A stretch of DNA of 64,000 nucleotides from Seongchinamella unica. Lineage in GTDB: Bacteria > Pseudomonadota > Gammaproteobacteria > Pseudomonadales > Halieaceae. The notes beneath the pieces are model-generated. The model saw nothing but the letters and a program-made list of their open reading frames with translations, had not been told where the DNA came from and did no database searches. The position numbers and the translations under genes were made by a program. The stretch covers positions 567,231 to 631,230 of the forward strand of contig NZ_SMSE01000003.1 in the NCBI RefSeq assembly GCF_004354085.1. The letters are read 5' to 3'. Of this stretch, positions 53,541 to 63,277 are shown piece by piece. Within the stretch, counting starts at the first letter, position 1, and every line of letters begins with the position of its first letter.

Positions 53541-54668
53541 ATGCCCACTATACTCACCATCTTCGGTACCCGCCCCGAAGCCATTAAAATGGCGCCTGTT
53601 GTAAAAGCAATTGAGGAAGAGCCAAGCCTCACCGGCAAGGTGTGCGTTACTGCGCAGCAAAGAGAAATGCTGGACCAGGTGCTGAACCTGTTTGAAATCA
53701 AGCCAGATTATGACCTCGACCTGATGACCAAAAATCAGGGCCTGGCCGACCTCACGGCCAGGGTGGTAACAGGCTTGCAGGAGGTACTAACCGAGGTAGA
53801 GCCCGACCTGGTACTGGTACACGGCGACACTACAACCACCATGGCCGCTAGCCTGGCGGCCTTTTACCAGAAGGTACCGGTGGGCCATGTTGAGGCAGGG
53901 CTGCGCACCCACAATATCTACTCTCCCTGGCCTGAAGAAGTTAACCGGCAGATTACCAGCCGGATTGCGGCACTCAACTTTGCCCCTACACAGCTTTCCC
54001 GCCAGAACCTGCTGGATGAGGCCACGCTCGCCGAGAGCATCACAGTAACCGGCAACACGGTGATCGATGCACTGCTCTCCGTGGTGGACAAGATCCAAAA
54101 CGACGAACAGCTGAAAGCCGAGTTAGATGCCCAATTACCCAACTGCCCAGCCGATAAGAAACGCATTCTGGTAACCGGCCACCGCAGGGAAAACTTTGGC
54201 GAAGGCTTTCTCAACATCTGCCGGGCACTGGGCGAACTGGCGGAAAACCCAGAACTACAAATTATTTACCCGGTGCACCTGAACCCGAACGTACAGGGGC
54301 CGGTTTATGATGCCCTGGGTAACCATGACAATATCCAGCTGATCGAACCGCTGGATTACCTGCCCTTCGTGCACCTGATGAACAAGGCCCACATCATCCT
54401 CACCGACTCCGGCGGCATACAGGAGGAAGCCCCCAGCCTGGGCAAGCCCGTGCTGGTAATGCGCGACACCACCGAGCGACCGGAAGCCGTTGATGAAGGC
54501 ACCGTACGTCTGGTAGGTACCGACAAAGACAAAATCGTGAGCGAGGTCAATCGCCTGCTGGGGTCCGAGCAGGATTACCAGGCCATGGCCCGCGCACACA
54601 ATCCCTACGGCGATGGCAAGGCAGCCAGTCGCATTGTGAACACCATCAAGGAGCGATACGTTGACTAA
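53541..54668 (+). CDS. wecB: UDP-N-acetylglucosamine 2-epimerase (non-hydrolysing)
   Basis: 375 aa. [14 protein letters not shown] at the N-terminus, [15 protein letters not shown] (catalytic Asp), [20 protein letters not shown] (both catalytic Glu), [22 protein letters not shown] (catalytic His) and [28 protein letters not shown] are all intact. It converts UDP-GlcNAc to UDP-ManNAc for the dehydrogenase whose gene overlaps its 3' end by eight bases. Cytoplasmic. Length is normal for the family. Confidence 0.96.
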   Translation: MPTILTIFGTRPEAIKMAPVVKAIEEEPSLTGKVCVTAQQREMLDQVLNLFEIKPDYDLDLMTKNQGLADLTARVVTGLQEVLTEVEPDLVLVHGDTTTTMAASLAAFYQKVPVGHVEAGLRTHNIYSPWPEEVNRQITSRIAALNFAPTQLSRQNLLDEATLAESITVTGNTVIDALLSVVDKIQNDEQLKAELDAQLPNCPADKKRILVTGHRRENFGEGFLNICRALGELAENPELQIIYPVHLNPNVQGPVYDALGNHDNIQLIEPLDYLPFVHLMNKAHIILTDSGGIQEEAPSLGKPVLVMRDTTERPEAVDEGTVRLVGTDKDKIVSEVNRLLGSEQDYQAMARAHNPYGDGKAASRIVNTIKERYVD

Positions 54669-55902
54669 AATCGCTGTAATCGGCCTGGGCTACATTGGCC
54701 TGCCCACCGCGACTGTGCTGGCCCTGCGCGGCTTTGATGTATTGGGCGTGGATATTTCCCAGAAGGTTGTGGATACGCTGAAGGAAGGCAAGATCCACAT
54801 CGTGGAGCCAGATCTGGATGTATCCGTAGCCGCCGCCACCAAATCCGGCGCGCTGCAGGTAAGCACCCAAGCAGGCCCCGCCGATGTTTTCATCATCGCG
54901 GTACCAACGCCGTTCAAAAATGGCAAGACACCTAATCTGGATTATGTGGAAGCCGCCGCCCGCGACATCGCCGTTCACCTGCAACCGGGCAACCTGGTGA
55001 TACTGGAATCCACCTCTCCCGTAGGTACCACACTCAAGGTTTCTGAGTGGATAGCCGAAAAACGCAGCGATCTCGAACTTCCCCACCAGAACCCGACACA
55101 ACCGGACATCAACGTATCCCACTGCCCGGAGCGCGTACTCCCCGGCCGCATCATGACCGAACTGGTGGAAAATGACCGCATCATCGGCGGTATCTCCCCA
55201 ACCTGTACGGAAAAGACCATCGACCTCTACCAACAATTTGTGCGCGGCCAGTGCCTGCCCACGGATGCAGCCACTGCTGAAATGGCCAAGCTCACCGAGA
55301 ACGCTTTTCGCGACGTGAATATCGCCTTCGCCAACGAACTTTCCCTCCTGGCAGACAAACAGGGCGTAAACGTGTGGGAGTTGATCAAACTCGCCAACCA
55401 CCACCCACGGGTTAACATTCTCAGCCCCGGCCCCGGCGTGGGCGGCCACTGTATTGCCGTTGACCCCTGGTTCCTGGTGGACGCAGATCCGGAACAGGCG
55501 AACCTGATCAGAACGGCGCGCGAAGTTAACGACCTGAAACCGGCGTTCATTATTGAAAAGGTGAAGCAGGCCATTGCCGGCAAAGACAAACCCACCATCG
55601 CCTGCTTGGGACTGGCCTTCAAAGCCAACGTGGATGATTTGCGGGAAAGCCCTGCACTGGACATCTGCCAGGTCATCGCCCAAATCGAAGGTGTGAATAT
55701 CGCGGCGGTAGAGCCCCACATCAAGGAACTCCCAGAAAGCTTAAGCCAATATGCCAATGTACGCTTGGAGGTTCCAGAAGCTGCCATCCGCGCCGCAGAC
55801 ATCCTGGTGCTTCTGGTAGACCACCGCCAGTTCAGGGATATTCCCTCGCTGTTCGATCTTTCCAGCATCGAGATTATCGACACTCGTGGGCAGTGGGAAT
55901 AA
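54661..55902 (+). CDS. wecC: UDP-N-acetyl-D-mannosamine dehydrogenase
   Basis: 413 aa. [20 protein letters not shown] (NAD site), [29 protein letters not shown] (catalytic Lys/Asn region of the UDP-sugar dehydrogenases), [20 protein letters not shown] (catalytic Cys in GGHC) and [18 protein letters not shown]. It makes UDP-ManNAcA. The start is TTG at 54661, with AAGGAG eight bases upstream, inside the wecB end. Together with the WecG-type transferase this predicts ManNAcA in the polymer. Confidence 0.95.
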   Translation: MTKIAVIGLGYIGLPTATVLALRGFDVLGVDISQKVVDTLKEGKIHIVEPDLDVSVAAATKSGALQVSTQAGPADVFIIAVPTPFKNGKTPNLDYVEAAARDIAVHLQPGNLVILESTSPVGTTLKVSEWIAEKRSDLELPHQNPTQPDINVSHCPERVLPGRIMTELVENDRIIGGISPTCTEKTIDLYQQFVRGQCLPTDAATAEMAKLTENAFRDVNIAFANELSLLADKQGVNVWELIKLANHHPRVNILSPGPGVGGHCIAVDPWFLVDADPEQANLIRTAREVNDLKPAFIIEKVKQAIAGKDKPTIACLGLAFKANVDDLRESPALDICQVIAQIEGVNIAAVEPHIKELPESLSQYANVRLEVPEAAIRAADILVLLVDHRQFRDIPSLFDLSSIEIIDTRGQWE

Positions 55903-56977
55903 CAAACTTCATAAACACACTCCCGCCACATTAAAGCTGGCGGAAGTCCTTCTCGACCCTACAAAAAGTAATATAAATACACTTCGATCGAGACTAATTG
56001 ATTACGAACTGGAATGTTCCTCTACATTGGCACCCTTAGCCTATGAATTCGCGCCTTACTTCTACTACCTACTTAACCAGCTAGATTGCTTCGAAAATAT
56101 ACCAGAAAGCCTACAGCAGCTGATGCGAGACAGTTCGCTTCATGCAGCAAGTGTCGCCATTGCCCGCCGCCATGTCATAGAAAAATTAGGAAGGAGTCTA
56201 AAAGACGCTGGTATAGAGGCCATACTTTTGAAGGGTGCAGCTATGGACCGATGGACATACCCCGAACAGGCTTTTCGACTGGGCGGTGATGTAGACCTGC
56301 TAGTCAGAGAGAGTGACTATCACACAATCGATAAGATCTTAGCTCCAATAGCAAAGCGCCATGACAAATTCCCCGGACAACCCGCCTTTAGTGCACTTGC
56401 AGTGGAAAAGCCATTTGTCGTTTCAAGCCCAACAAAAGTGTGCCTGGACGTACATCGGAACCTAACTATCCCCCATGTCTATAACATTGACCTAGAAGGC
56501 TTCTTCGACAGAGCAACTCCGCACCCGGCGAAAAGCAACTTTTTGGTGATGAGCCCAGAAGACAATTTGCTGCATTTTGCAGTACACAGCTTCTACGACA
56601 TGCGTCTTTTCAACAAACAGACGATGGACGCCGCGCAGTTGATGGAAAAGACGCAGATCAATTGGGATGCTCTGCTAGACAGTGCCAACCGTTATAAAAT
56701 GCAAGGACCGCTGAAACTTTTTCTGTGGGGATTACGCTCAGCATTCACTCAACAGCAAGCAATGCCACAGCAAGACATCGACACCCCTTCCCTCTGGAAA
56801 CAATATCTTACTCGTATGCTTTTGACGGCTAGTAATGAGACCCATGGAAGAAAAGGTAAAGTGTTCAGATTTCGGCAGGTGACTAGCCAGATTTTTCTTT
56901 CGGGAGATATAGCGGGTTACACGCGTTACAACATCGCCTATGCCGCTGCAAAAATGGGGAGAATAACAGCAAAATAA
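55886..56977 (+). CDS. Nucleotidyltransferase-fold protein (NTP_transf_5-like)
   Basis: 363 aa, GTG start inside the end of wecC (17-bp overlap). IEAILLKGAAMDRWTYPEQA and FRLGGDVDLLVRESDYHTID carry the GG...DxD nucleotidyltransferase signature of the uncharacterised PF14907-type family, common in polysaccharide loci. The remaining parts are helical, with a central beta region. Base composition drops here from wecC, suggesting separate acquisition. Possible roles: transfer of a nucleotidyl or phosphoryl group in glycan synthesis; no substrate known. Confidence 0.75.
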   Translation: MGSGNNKLHKHTPATLKLAEVLLDPTKSNINTLRSRLIDYELECSSTLAPLAYEFAPYFYYLLNQLDCFENIPESLQQLMRDSSLHAASVAIARRHVIEKLGRSLKDAGIEAILLKGAAMDRWTYPEQAFRLGGDVDLLVRESDYHTIDKILAPIAKRHDKFPGQPAFSALAVEKPFVVSSPTKVCLDVHRNLTIPHVYNIDLEGFFDRATPHPAKSNFLVMSPEDNLLHFAVHSFYDMRLFNKQTMDAAQLMEKTQINWDALLDSANRYKMQGPLKLFLWGLRSAFTQQQAMPQQDIDTPSLWKQYLTRMLLTASNETHGRKGKVFRFRQVTSQIFLSGDIAGYTRYNIAYAAAKMGRITAK

Positions 56978-56978
56978 G

Positions 56979-57674
56979 TTACAGCTTTCCTAATGCTAAT
57001 TGCCAGAGATATCTAACAAGATGAATTTGCCTCGCAGCTCGCCAGGGTTCTTTGACCAACCGGTAGAGCCACTCTAGCCCATTGTTTAACCACCAATCTG
57101 GAGCTCTCTCTACACGCCCTGTATATAGATCAAAACTACCGCCGAGCCCTTGATATAGAGCAGAATGACAGTTACTCATTTCTTCCATAAGCAGTTCTTG
57201 GCGAGGAGAACCCATCGCCACAAAAACAACATCTGGTTTTTTTTGAACAATATCTGCCAGCAACAACTCTCTCTCACCTTGCTTTAGGTATCCGTTTCTG
57301 TAATTGACGATATTGATTCCAGGAAACTCAGACCGCAACTTAAGTACTGTTTCCTCTATAACTTCATCCTTTGCACCAATCAGATAAAAGCGCTTGTCTT
57401 TCATTTGGGTACGAATGATATCTAACCAGAGTTCACAACCTGGAATTTTGATTACTTGATCAAGTCCCTTCTTCTTCAAACCCATTACCGCGCCGATACC
57501 GTCTGGATAACCCAAATTACGATTGATGATATCTCGAGTCTGATCCGTTGCGTGCAGTACTTTTTCAGCGTTCACAGCTACCAGTAGACTATGATTATTC
57601 AGGGCGTAGTTAATTAACTCTTGTCTTGTAGCAGGTGCGTACACCTGTACTCCATTGAGCAGCCTACTTTCCAT
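56979..57674 (-). CDS. WecG/TagA/CpsF-family glycosyltransferase
   Basis: 231 aa GT26 protein. VAVNAEKVLHA, YPDGIGAVMGLKKKGLDQVI, RFYLIGAKDEVIEETVLKLR and VVFVAMGSPRQELLMEEM are the family landmarks. WecG transfers ManNAcA from UDP-ManNAcA to a lipid-linked GlcNAc, which suits wecB-wecC next door and the wecA-like gene at 39.3 kb; TagA-type ManNAc transfer is the alternative. Start at 57674 has GGAG five bases upstream. The gene overlaps the end of the upstream gene by 11 bp. Confidence 0.88.
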   Translation of the reverse strand: MESRLLNGVQVYAPATRQELINYALNNHSLLVAVNAEKVLHATDQTRDIINRNLGYPDGIGAVMGLKKKGLDQVIKIPGCELWLDIIRTQMKDKRFYLIGAKDEVIEETVLKLRSEFPGINIVNYRNGYLKQGERELLLADIVQKKPDVVFVAMGSPRQELLMEEMSNCHSALYQGLGGSFDLYTGRVERAPDWWLNNGLEWLYRLVKEPWRAARQIHLVRYLWQLALGKL

Positions 57675-58854
57675 GAGTCTCCAATAGATAATAGGACATT
57701 GCATTAAACATGAAAGCGTTACTCCAGCGCATATATGGGATCTTAGAGCTTAGCCCTCTCTTCAATTGATAATAAAAATATCCCGCTTGATCCTGCATAT
57801 TTCTAATAGTCCACTCCATAACACGTCCGCAAAGTGCCTCGTTATCCTCCCACTTTCCTAGCACACTTAAGGTAACCCAAAGCTGTGCAGGACAATGAAT
57901 ATCAATCGGGTAGACCTTATCGTGGTAATACTTCGGCGTTCCATTCGACTCAAAAAAGTTGTCAATGTAGTAATAAAGCCCCTTTTCCATATACACATCG
58001 AAACTAGAGTCATCGCAGAAAGTACTGTAGTGCGAAATGGCATCAAGATTGTATCCGGTATGAAAACTATCTTTCCATGATTGTATTGGCAGCAAGCCGT
58101 AGACCCATGAACCATCGGCTTCCTGTCCAGCGCATGCAGCACTCACTATTTCGCTAGCAGCGTCCTTGTACCTCACATTCTGGGTATAGCGATAGCAATA
58201 GCTGAGCAACTTAGCTCCAAGCAATGACGCGTTGTAAACCGTATCATTTCCGGGAATAGGGCTGTATGACAACATAAAACCGCCCTTACAAGCTGAGCGA
58301 TTAAGATCTTTCAATACGAAGTCACCGGATGAAATCGCAACGTCCAAATACTTTTGGTTTCCTGTCGCCTCGTAAGCAGAAAATAGAGCACTAGCGCAAA
58401 ACGCAGTTGCGACAACGGTAGGAGTATATGCAGGGAATAAGAACAATCTACGAGCCTGCCAATCAAAATTGTAACCCCAGCATGCCCCTGAATAGCCTTC
58501 TGATCGAAGCGATAGTAACAATTCAGCGAGCATGTTTATTTTACTTAGATGGTCAACAGGTTGGCCAAATCGACTATCCCCTGCAAGAGCCATCGCATAT
58601 AAATTGCAATACCCATTTAAAAAAAGCCCCACACCTTTAGCGTTATACTCTTTTGGAATTCGTAATATTGGCCTGAAATTAATAGGGCTTCGCTTGCAAC
58701 CCTGAATCAGTACAAGCCGAGCAACATCCCAATTTCGCAGTGGAGTCGCTTGGAATATTTTGGAATTGAGACCATCATATGGATCCCAGCCTTTGTATCC
58801 TTCTTTTTCACAATATTCCATTAGTGAAGTAAATGACGATTCGGAACTAGACAT
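57664..58854 (-). CDS. Alpha/alpha-barrel-like protein of the polysaccharide operon (six-hairpin type)
   Basis: 396 aa (start at MSSSESSF, 58854; a GTG at 58920 abutting the upstream stop would add 22 hydrophobic residues). Repeated helix pairs with GYCNLYAMAL, YSGACWGYNFDWQARRLFLF, PTVVATAFCASALFSAYEAT, GSWVYGLLPIQSWKDSFHTG and MRWSNAFMFNAMSYYLL. This is typical of six-hairpin glycosidase-like or glucuronyl-epimerase-like folds found in capsule loci. No signal peptide at the shorter start. Catalytic residues cannot be assigned. Confidence 0.7.
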   Translation of the reverse strand: MSSSESSFTSLMEYCEKEGYKGWDPYDGLNSKIFQATPLRNWDVARLVLIQGCKRSPINFRPILRIPKEYNAKGVGLFLNGYCNLYAMALAGDSRFGQPVDHLSKINMLAELLLSLRSEGYSGACWGYNFDWQARRLFLFPAYTPTVVATAFCASALFSAYEATGNQKYLDVAISSGDFVLKDLNRSACKGGFMLSYSPIPGNDTVYNASLLGAKLLSYCYRYTQNVRYKDAASEIVSAACAGQEADGSWVYGLLPIQSWKDSFHTGYNLDAISHYSTFCDDSSFDVYMEKGLYYYIDNFFESNGTPKYYHDKVYPIDIHCPAQLWVTLSVLGKWEDNEALCGRVMEWTIRNMQDQAGYFYYQLKRGLSSKIPYMRWSNAFMFNAMSYYLLETHGK

Positions 58855-58920
58855 AATTATTTGACTTTTACAAGATTTACTGACCCATACGATCACCCAG
58901 AAAATCCAGACATTGTTCAC

Positions 58921-60258
58921 TCAGGCCTTGATAGCTTCTTCATCTATGTATTGCTTTAGCGGCAAGAACTTCCCGTTTGATTCCTTCGGTATCGAATCGG
59001 TGTAAACGAACTTGTGGGCGCATTTCCCGCGCAAGGCCGTTGCAAAGTGTTCTGTAAATCTCTTTTCTGTTGACTTCGTGAAGCGTTCGCCCTTTATCAG
59101 ATGAACCTCCAACTTACCAACTTCCTTTTGTACGTATTGCATACCGTCGATAAATGTATAGAGATCTGAATGAAGATTAAGCGCTGTAATGGACACATAA
59201 CTTAGGTCATCTAAGTATATTTTATTGATTTCCCACCTACCCTGAATATTGTCGATCAAAGGTAAGTGTCGCTTGCAATAGCTACAGTAATCACCAACGT
59301 AATCTGCAAAGTCACCCGTCCGATAACGGATCAGAGGCATATATTTATTATGCAATGTAGTAGCAACGATTTCACCAGTCTTCCCTTTTTCGTTAACTGG
59401 AGCTCCGTCCTCATCTATCAACTCAAAGAATCCATACGTTGGCTCTATATGTATAGCGCTGTTTCCTGGACATGGTCCTCCAAGAACTAATTTCTCTGAA
59501 TGACCATAAAAATCGTAGATTTTGATACCCAAATCGCCAACAATAAGCTGCCTTTGCAAATCAGTAACTCCTTCAGAGCCACATAGAAAAGCCTTGATAA
59601 AAGAAACGTTTTTTTTGAATGCCTTGAGGTAGCGAGCAAATTGGTGCGCACTGCTTGGATATGCATGAACATATCCAATTTTGTGTCGACGGAGCACTTC
59701 ATACATCAGTTCGTAGTATTCTTGATCCGTTCTAAAACCATCAAAAACTACTTCTTTCTTTATCAAATCAACTACAAACAATTTTCCGGGTTTAATATGC
59801 TTGTTTCGAATCACACCTCTCAATTGACCTGTCCAGCCAACATTCCTCCACATGCTGAACATAGTATTGAACTCAACAATATAACGGTCTTTTCCTGCTA
59901 TTAATTTAAGCGGCTTCCCTGATGTACCCCCAGTTGTCCCCTCATCAACCTCTCTTGAATTTACGTTGGGCAACAAAAAACTCTCCCAGTTTTCCATAAC
60001 CTGGTCTTTATCAATAAAAGGCATCTGCTCTTGAAAATCACTAATGCGAGAAATGGGACAAATACCCAGATCTTTATAATGCTCTACATTACAAAGCGCG
60101 AAATTTACTAAATCAATTAGCTCTTTCTCGCCACTAAATTGAGTGGAGTTTGATTCAAAAAAAGATGTATAAGCCATATACTTGCGCCCCAAAAATTTCG
60201 GGAACACAAAGTTTAGCTTAGCAAGCAGAATCAGAACATCGGAAAATCTAAACTGCAC
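58921..60258 (-). CDS. CapK/PaaK-like adenylate-forming protein
   Basis: 445 aa. DEGTTGGTSGKPLKLIAGKD is the ATP-binding P-loop of the phenylacetate-CoA-ligase-like family, followed by IKAFLCGSEGVTDLQRQLIV, GIKIYDFYGHSEKLVLGGPC (aromatic-adenylate region) and YMPLIRYRTGDFADY. The SYC-x2-C-type pair (DYCSYCKRHLPLIDNIQGR) is usual in CapK proteins. They occur in many capsule loci; a role in acylating or amidating a sugar is assumed but unproven. The gene belongs to the AT-rich minus-strand operon. Confidence 0.85.
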   Translation of the reverse strand: MQFRFSDVLILLAKLNFVFPKFLGRKYMAYTSFFESNSTQFSGEKELIDLVNFALCNVEHYKDLGICPISRISDFQEQMPFIDKDQVMENWESFLLPNVNSREVDEGTTGGTSGKPLKLIAGKDRYIVEFNTMFSMWRNVGWTGQLRGVIRNKHIKPGKLFVVDLIKKEVVFDGFRTDQEYYELMYEVLRRHKIGYVHAYPSSAHQFARYLKAFKKNVSFIKAFLCGSEGVTDLQRQLIVGDLGIKIYDFYGHSEKLVLGGPCPGNSAIHIEPTYGFFELIDEDGAPVNEKGKTGEIVATTLHNKYMPLIRYRTGDFADYVGDYCSYCKRHLPLIDNIQGRWEINKIYLDDLSYVSITALNLHSDLYTFIDGMQYVQKEVGKLEVHLIKGERFTKSTEKRFTEHFATALRGKCAHKFVYTDSIPKESNGKFLPLKQYIDEEAIKA

Positions 60259-60582
60259 ATTACTACCTATAACTTGATCTAAAATTCAACTTCGTAGCAT
60301 TCGACCAATGACAAGCACTAGTGCAGCGCAAGAAATTAAATACTAACGCGAAATGTGATTACTCGAGAGACCTTACAAATATAAATTTAACTGTTACGTC
60401 TTTGAAAATGCTGTATAGACTTCAGTTAGATAGGGCTTTAAGTGAAGCACCAAAGTCACTACAAACAAGTGGCGCATAAAGGCCTTTGCCAGAGTATACA
60501 TTTTTCAGATTCTGACCAGAAATCGAGACACCTCTAAGCTCCGGTCTTAATTTCTCAAAGGTGCCTAATAAGCAAAGACAAT
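60259..60582. other. AT-rich intergenic region (324 bp)
   Basis: No convincing gene, hairpin terminator or repeat. It may contain a promoter for the CapK-like gene, as this is the only large gap in the minus-strand operon from 64.0 to 57.0 kb. Confidence 0.4.
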
Positions 60583-61650
60583 CTATCCTTCGCGAACCTG
60601 GTCGTAAATTTCATTAAGTCGCATCGACACTTTCTCGGGAAAGTATTCTTCAACAAATTGGGTAGACTTAGATCCAAATTCATTAATAGTGGATTTATTA
60701 CCCGATAATAGGGCTATCTTATCTGCAATATCTTCAGGACAACCCGGTGTCACCAGATATCCGTTTACATTATCGATAACCAACTGGGGTATTCCGCCCA
60801 CTCTAGTTGATATGATTGCTTTGCCGTATGACATAGCCTCCAATATTGATATTGGGAGCCCTTCGCTATACGACGGCAATATATATACATCACTCGCTTG
60901 AAGATATTTTTGCTTTATTTCACCTTCAATCCAGCCCAGAATTGTAATGTTGTCTTCCAAACCCATCTCACATATCTGTGATTCCAATCTTTCAAGTTCT
61001 CCATTTCCACCAATGAATAGGTGAGTTACGGATTTTTTAGCATCGGACAACTGAGACATGGCAACCAGTACGTCGAATATACCTTTTCTTTGGACGATAT
61101 CTCCAAGGAAAAGATAATTCGTTATCTCGCGCTGCTGTCTTCCATGTTTGAGTTTCAGAGGGCGCTCAATAACATTGTTTAATACCTCAACTTTACGTGG
61201 CTTGAAATTCCGTTCGATAAAGTCAACCCATTCTGGCGAAAGACATATAACACAATCCGCCCCATTGATGAGTTTTCTAATATACTGCTTAACAATGAAA
61301 TTAGATGCCCTGTAAAAATTTTCATACCCCCCACCGTGAATGTGATAAATGACCTTACGATCACACACTCTCTTAGCCACTAGAAATATGAGGTACTTCC
61401 TCCAAAAGCTAGAATACGAGGCACCGTGAATATGTACCAGATCAATTTCTGGATGGGATTTAATAGTGCGGAAAATCTTCCATAGCAACGCCGGAAATCT
61501 AATTAACTTTACAATCTTATTTTCATGATTAACCGAAGGCAAAAATAGAAAATTAGGGTCGAATTTCTTATAAGAAGAAAGAACTGAAGCAATTCCTCCA
61601 CGCAAGAGGCGATAGTCAGGTCCAACGGTGAGGACTCTAGGGGTCTTCAT
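60583..61650 (-). CDS. GT4-family glycosyltransferase
   Basis: 355 aa GT-B enzyme. N-terminal DYRLLRGGIASVLSSYKKF, GADCVICLSPEWVDFIERNF, and C-terminal LFIGGNGELERLESQICEMG, VYILPSYSEGLPISILEAMS (E-x7-E donor site) and AIISTRVGGIPQLV. It adds a sugar from a nucleotide donor with retention, cytoplasmic face. Sugar and linkage are not predictable. Its ATG overlaps the stop of the upstream acetyltransferase gene. Confidence 0.92.
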   Translation of the reverse strand: MKTPRVLTVGPDYRLLRGGIASVLSSYKKFDPNFLFLPSVNHENKIVKLIRFPALLWKIFRTIKSHPEIDLVHIHGASYSSFWRKYLIFLVAKRVCDRKVIYHIHGGGYENFYRASNFIVKQYIRKLINGADCVICLSPEWVDFIERNFKPRKVEVLNNVIERPLKLKHGRQQREITNYLFLGDIVQRKGIFDVLVAMSQLSDAKKSVTHLFIGGNGELERLESQICEMGLEDNITILGWIEGEIKQKYLQASDVYILPSYSEGLPISILEAMSYGKAIISTRVGGIPQLVIDNVNGYLVTPGCPEDIADKIALLSGNKSTINEFGSKSTQFVEEYFPEKVSMRLNEIYDQVREG

Positions 61651-62066
61651 ACCGAAGTTACTACTAGCCTAGCTGGGACACCGACAACAACTGCACCAGC
61701 CGGAACATCCGTCAACACAACGGCGCCGGCGCCAACAATCGCGCACTCACCTATCGTTACAGGACCCAGGATGCAGGCGTTTGCACCTATGTAGACGCCG
61801 TCTTTTATTACCGGAACTTCGCTCAACTTGGATCTGCCGCCAATAGTGACTCCTTGAGAAATCGTAACATCATTACCAATTCTAACTTTGGGGTGAATAA
61901 CTACGGCTATTCCACCATAGCCAAAAGTCACCCTTTCCCCAATTGACGTCGAACTAAATATCGCACAACGGAATATTATTCGTATCATGCCATCAAATAT
62001 GCGAGGAATGAGCCGGAATCCTCGATCATAGAACCAATGTCCTAATCTATAAAAATGTATCATCAC
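61647..62066 (-). CDS. Left-handed beta-helix (hexapeptide) acetyltransferase, serine acetyltransferase-like
   Basis: 139 aa. Hexapeptide repeats: VIHPKVRIGNDVTISQGVTI, GVYIGANACILGPVTIGECA, IVGAGAVVLTDVPAGAVVVG, ending VPARLV. Resembles the C-terminal CysE-type domain used in capsule loci to O-acetylate sugars. Short compared with CysE (270), lacking its N-terminal helical domain. It overlaps the GT4 gene by four bases. Confidence 0.9.
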   Translation of the reverse strand: MMIHFYRLGHWFYDRGFRLIPRIFDGMIRIIFRCAIFSSTSIGERVTFGYGGIAVVIHPKVRIGNDVTISQGVTIGGRSKLSEVPVIKDGVYIGANACILGPVTIGECAIVGAGAVVLTDVPAGAVVVGVPARLVVTSV

Positions 62067-62074
62067 TCAAATCC

Positions 62075-63277
62075 TTATTCCCTCAATCCAACTAAACTAT
62101 TCAGGAATTTTGCCCTGGCTAAACTGCTAATACTGACTGTTGCTGCTAAAGCCCAGACAAAATTCAATCCACTTAGCTGGCAAAGAATACAGAACAAATA
62201 GACTGATACTATTACGGCTAGACATACGAAATTTGATTGATTTAGTGACTCAAGTCTTTCACGAGCCATAAAAAAATTGGAAGCCGGTAGCGAAAATTGG
62301 GACATTAAAACTGGAAAAGCCGTTGCCATTAGCACCGCCAGAAGTACTGGCTCGCTGACACCAACTAATTCTTTAAAAGACATTATCAGACTAATACTTG
62401 CCGCACTCAGAACTATAAGCGCTGCTAAGAAAATATTTAACAGAAACCTGAACTCAAAAAACAGTTTCTTCAAAGCAACTAAATCGAATACGGATTGGCT
62501 CATGCGCCTCAAGTATACAGCTGACATAGACCTCGGAATAAGCAGCACCGCCGAGTAAATCGCAATTGAAAGTCCAGAAATTCCAGCAGCCTCGTCGCCA
62601 AGTTCCGCACGGATAATTGGTGTAATGAGAAGTATTATCGGCGCAGTAAGTAGGTTAGACAAACTGACTCTCCATGCAAAAGCAACATCTACCCTCGGTA
62701 GAAGGGAAGTACCTACAAACGAATTATGTTTTAGTAAAAATGCGATTACGGGAATTATTCCTCCCAGACTAACTAGAACCATTGGATCAACAAAATCAAA
62801 AGCCAGCAAAAGGAGTACGCTTAATGCTAGTAAAATCAGCTCAAATCCCAATAGCCCCGAGAACAAGTTTTGAGAAATATAATAACTGCGAACAATTTGA
62901 ACCAACCCAAAACTCGCAAGAAGAAAAAAACAGTCAACTAATCCCTTTAAAACCCCAAGTTTAACCAACAAAATTAACGGGAAAATCGAAAGCACGAGTA
63001 GCAGAAATAGGGTCCATATGCAGCTATAAAAAAACTTTAAGGACTGAATCTTATCCAGCTTTGGAAGCCTGGTTAGTACTAGGCCACTCAAACCAACAGC
63101 GGTCGGAATCATCAACACTTGAACAATGAAGTAGTTTGATGCAAATACACCTAGCTGCCCTACACCATGGATATTTTGGATAAGCCCAAAGGCGATGATG
63201 CGATACACCCCGGGCATACCCAACGCCACCAGAGTGACGACTTTACTAAATCTTAAACTCATGAAGTCTAGAGCCAA
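62075..63277 (-). CDS. Wzx-like polysaccharide flippase / MATE-type oligosaccharide exporter
   Basis: 400 aa, about twelve hydrophobic spans and few charged residues; the N-terminal FMSLRFSKVVTLVALGMPGV and central AWRVSLSNLLTAPIILLITP, GDEAAGISGLSIAIYSAVLL resemble Wzx flippases, which share little sequence. It would move lipid-linked repeat units across the inner membrane. Located between a Wzy-like polymerase (one base upstream) and the acetyltransferase (8 bp downstream), the usual Wzx/Wzy company. Confidence 0.82.
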   Translation of the reverse strand: MALDFMSLRFSKVVTLVALGMPGVYRIIAFGLIQNIHGVGQLGVFASNYFIVQVLMIPTAVGLSGLVLTRLPKLDKIQSLKFFYSCIWTLFLLLVLSIFPLILLVKLGVLKGLVDCFFLLASFGLVQIVRSYYISQNLFSGLLGFELILLALSVLLLLAFDFVDPMVLVSLGGIIPVIAFLLKHNSFVGTSLLPRVDVAFAWRVSLSNLLTAPIILLITPIIRAELGDEAAGISGLSIAIYSAVLLIPRSMSAVYLRRMSQSVFDLVALKKLFFEFRFLLNIFLAALIVLSAASISLIMSFKELVGVSEPVLLAVLMATAFPVLMSQFSLPASNFFMARERLESLNQSNFVCLAVIVSVYLFCILCQLSGLNFVWALAATVSISSLARAKFLNSLVGLRE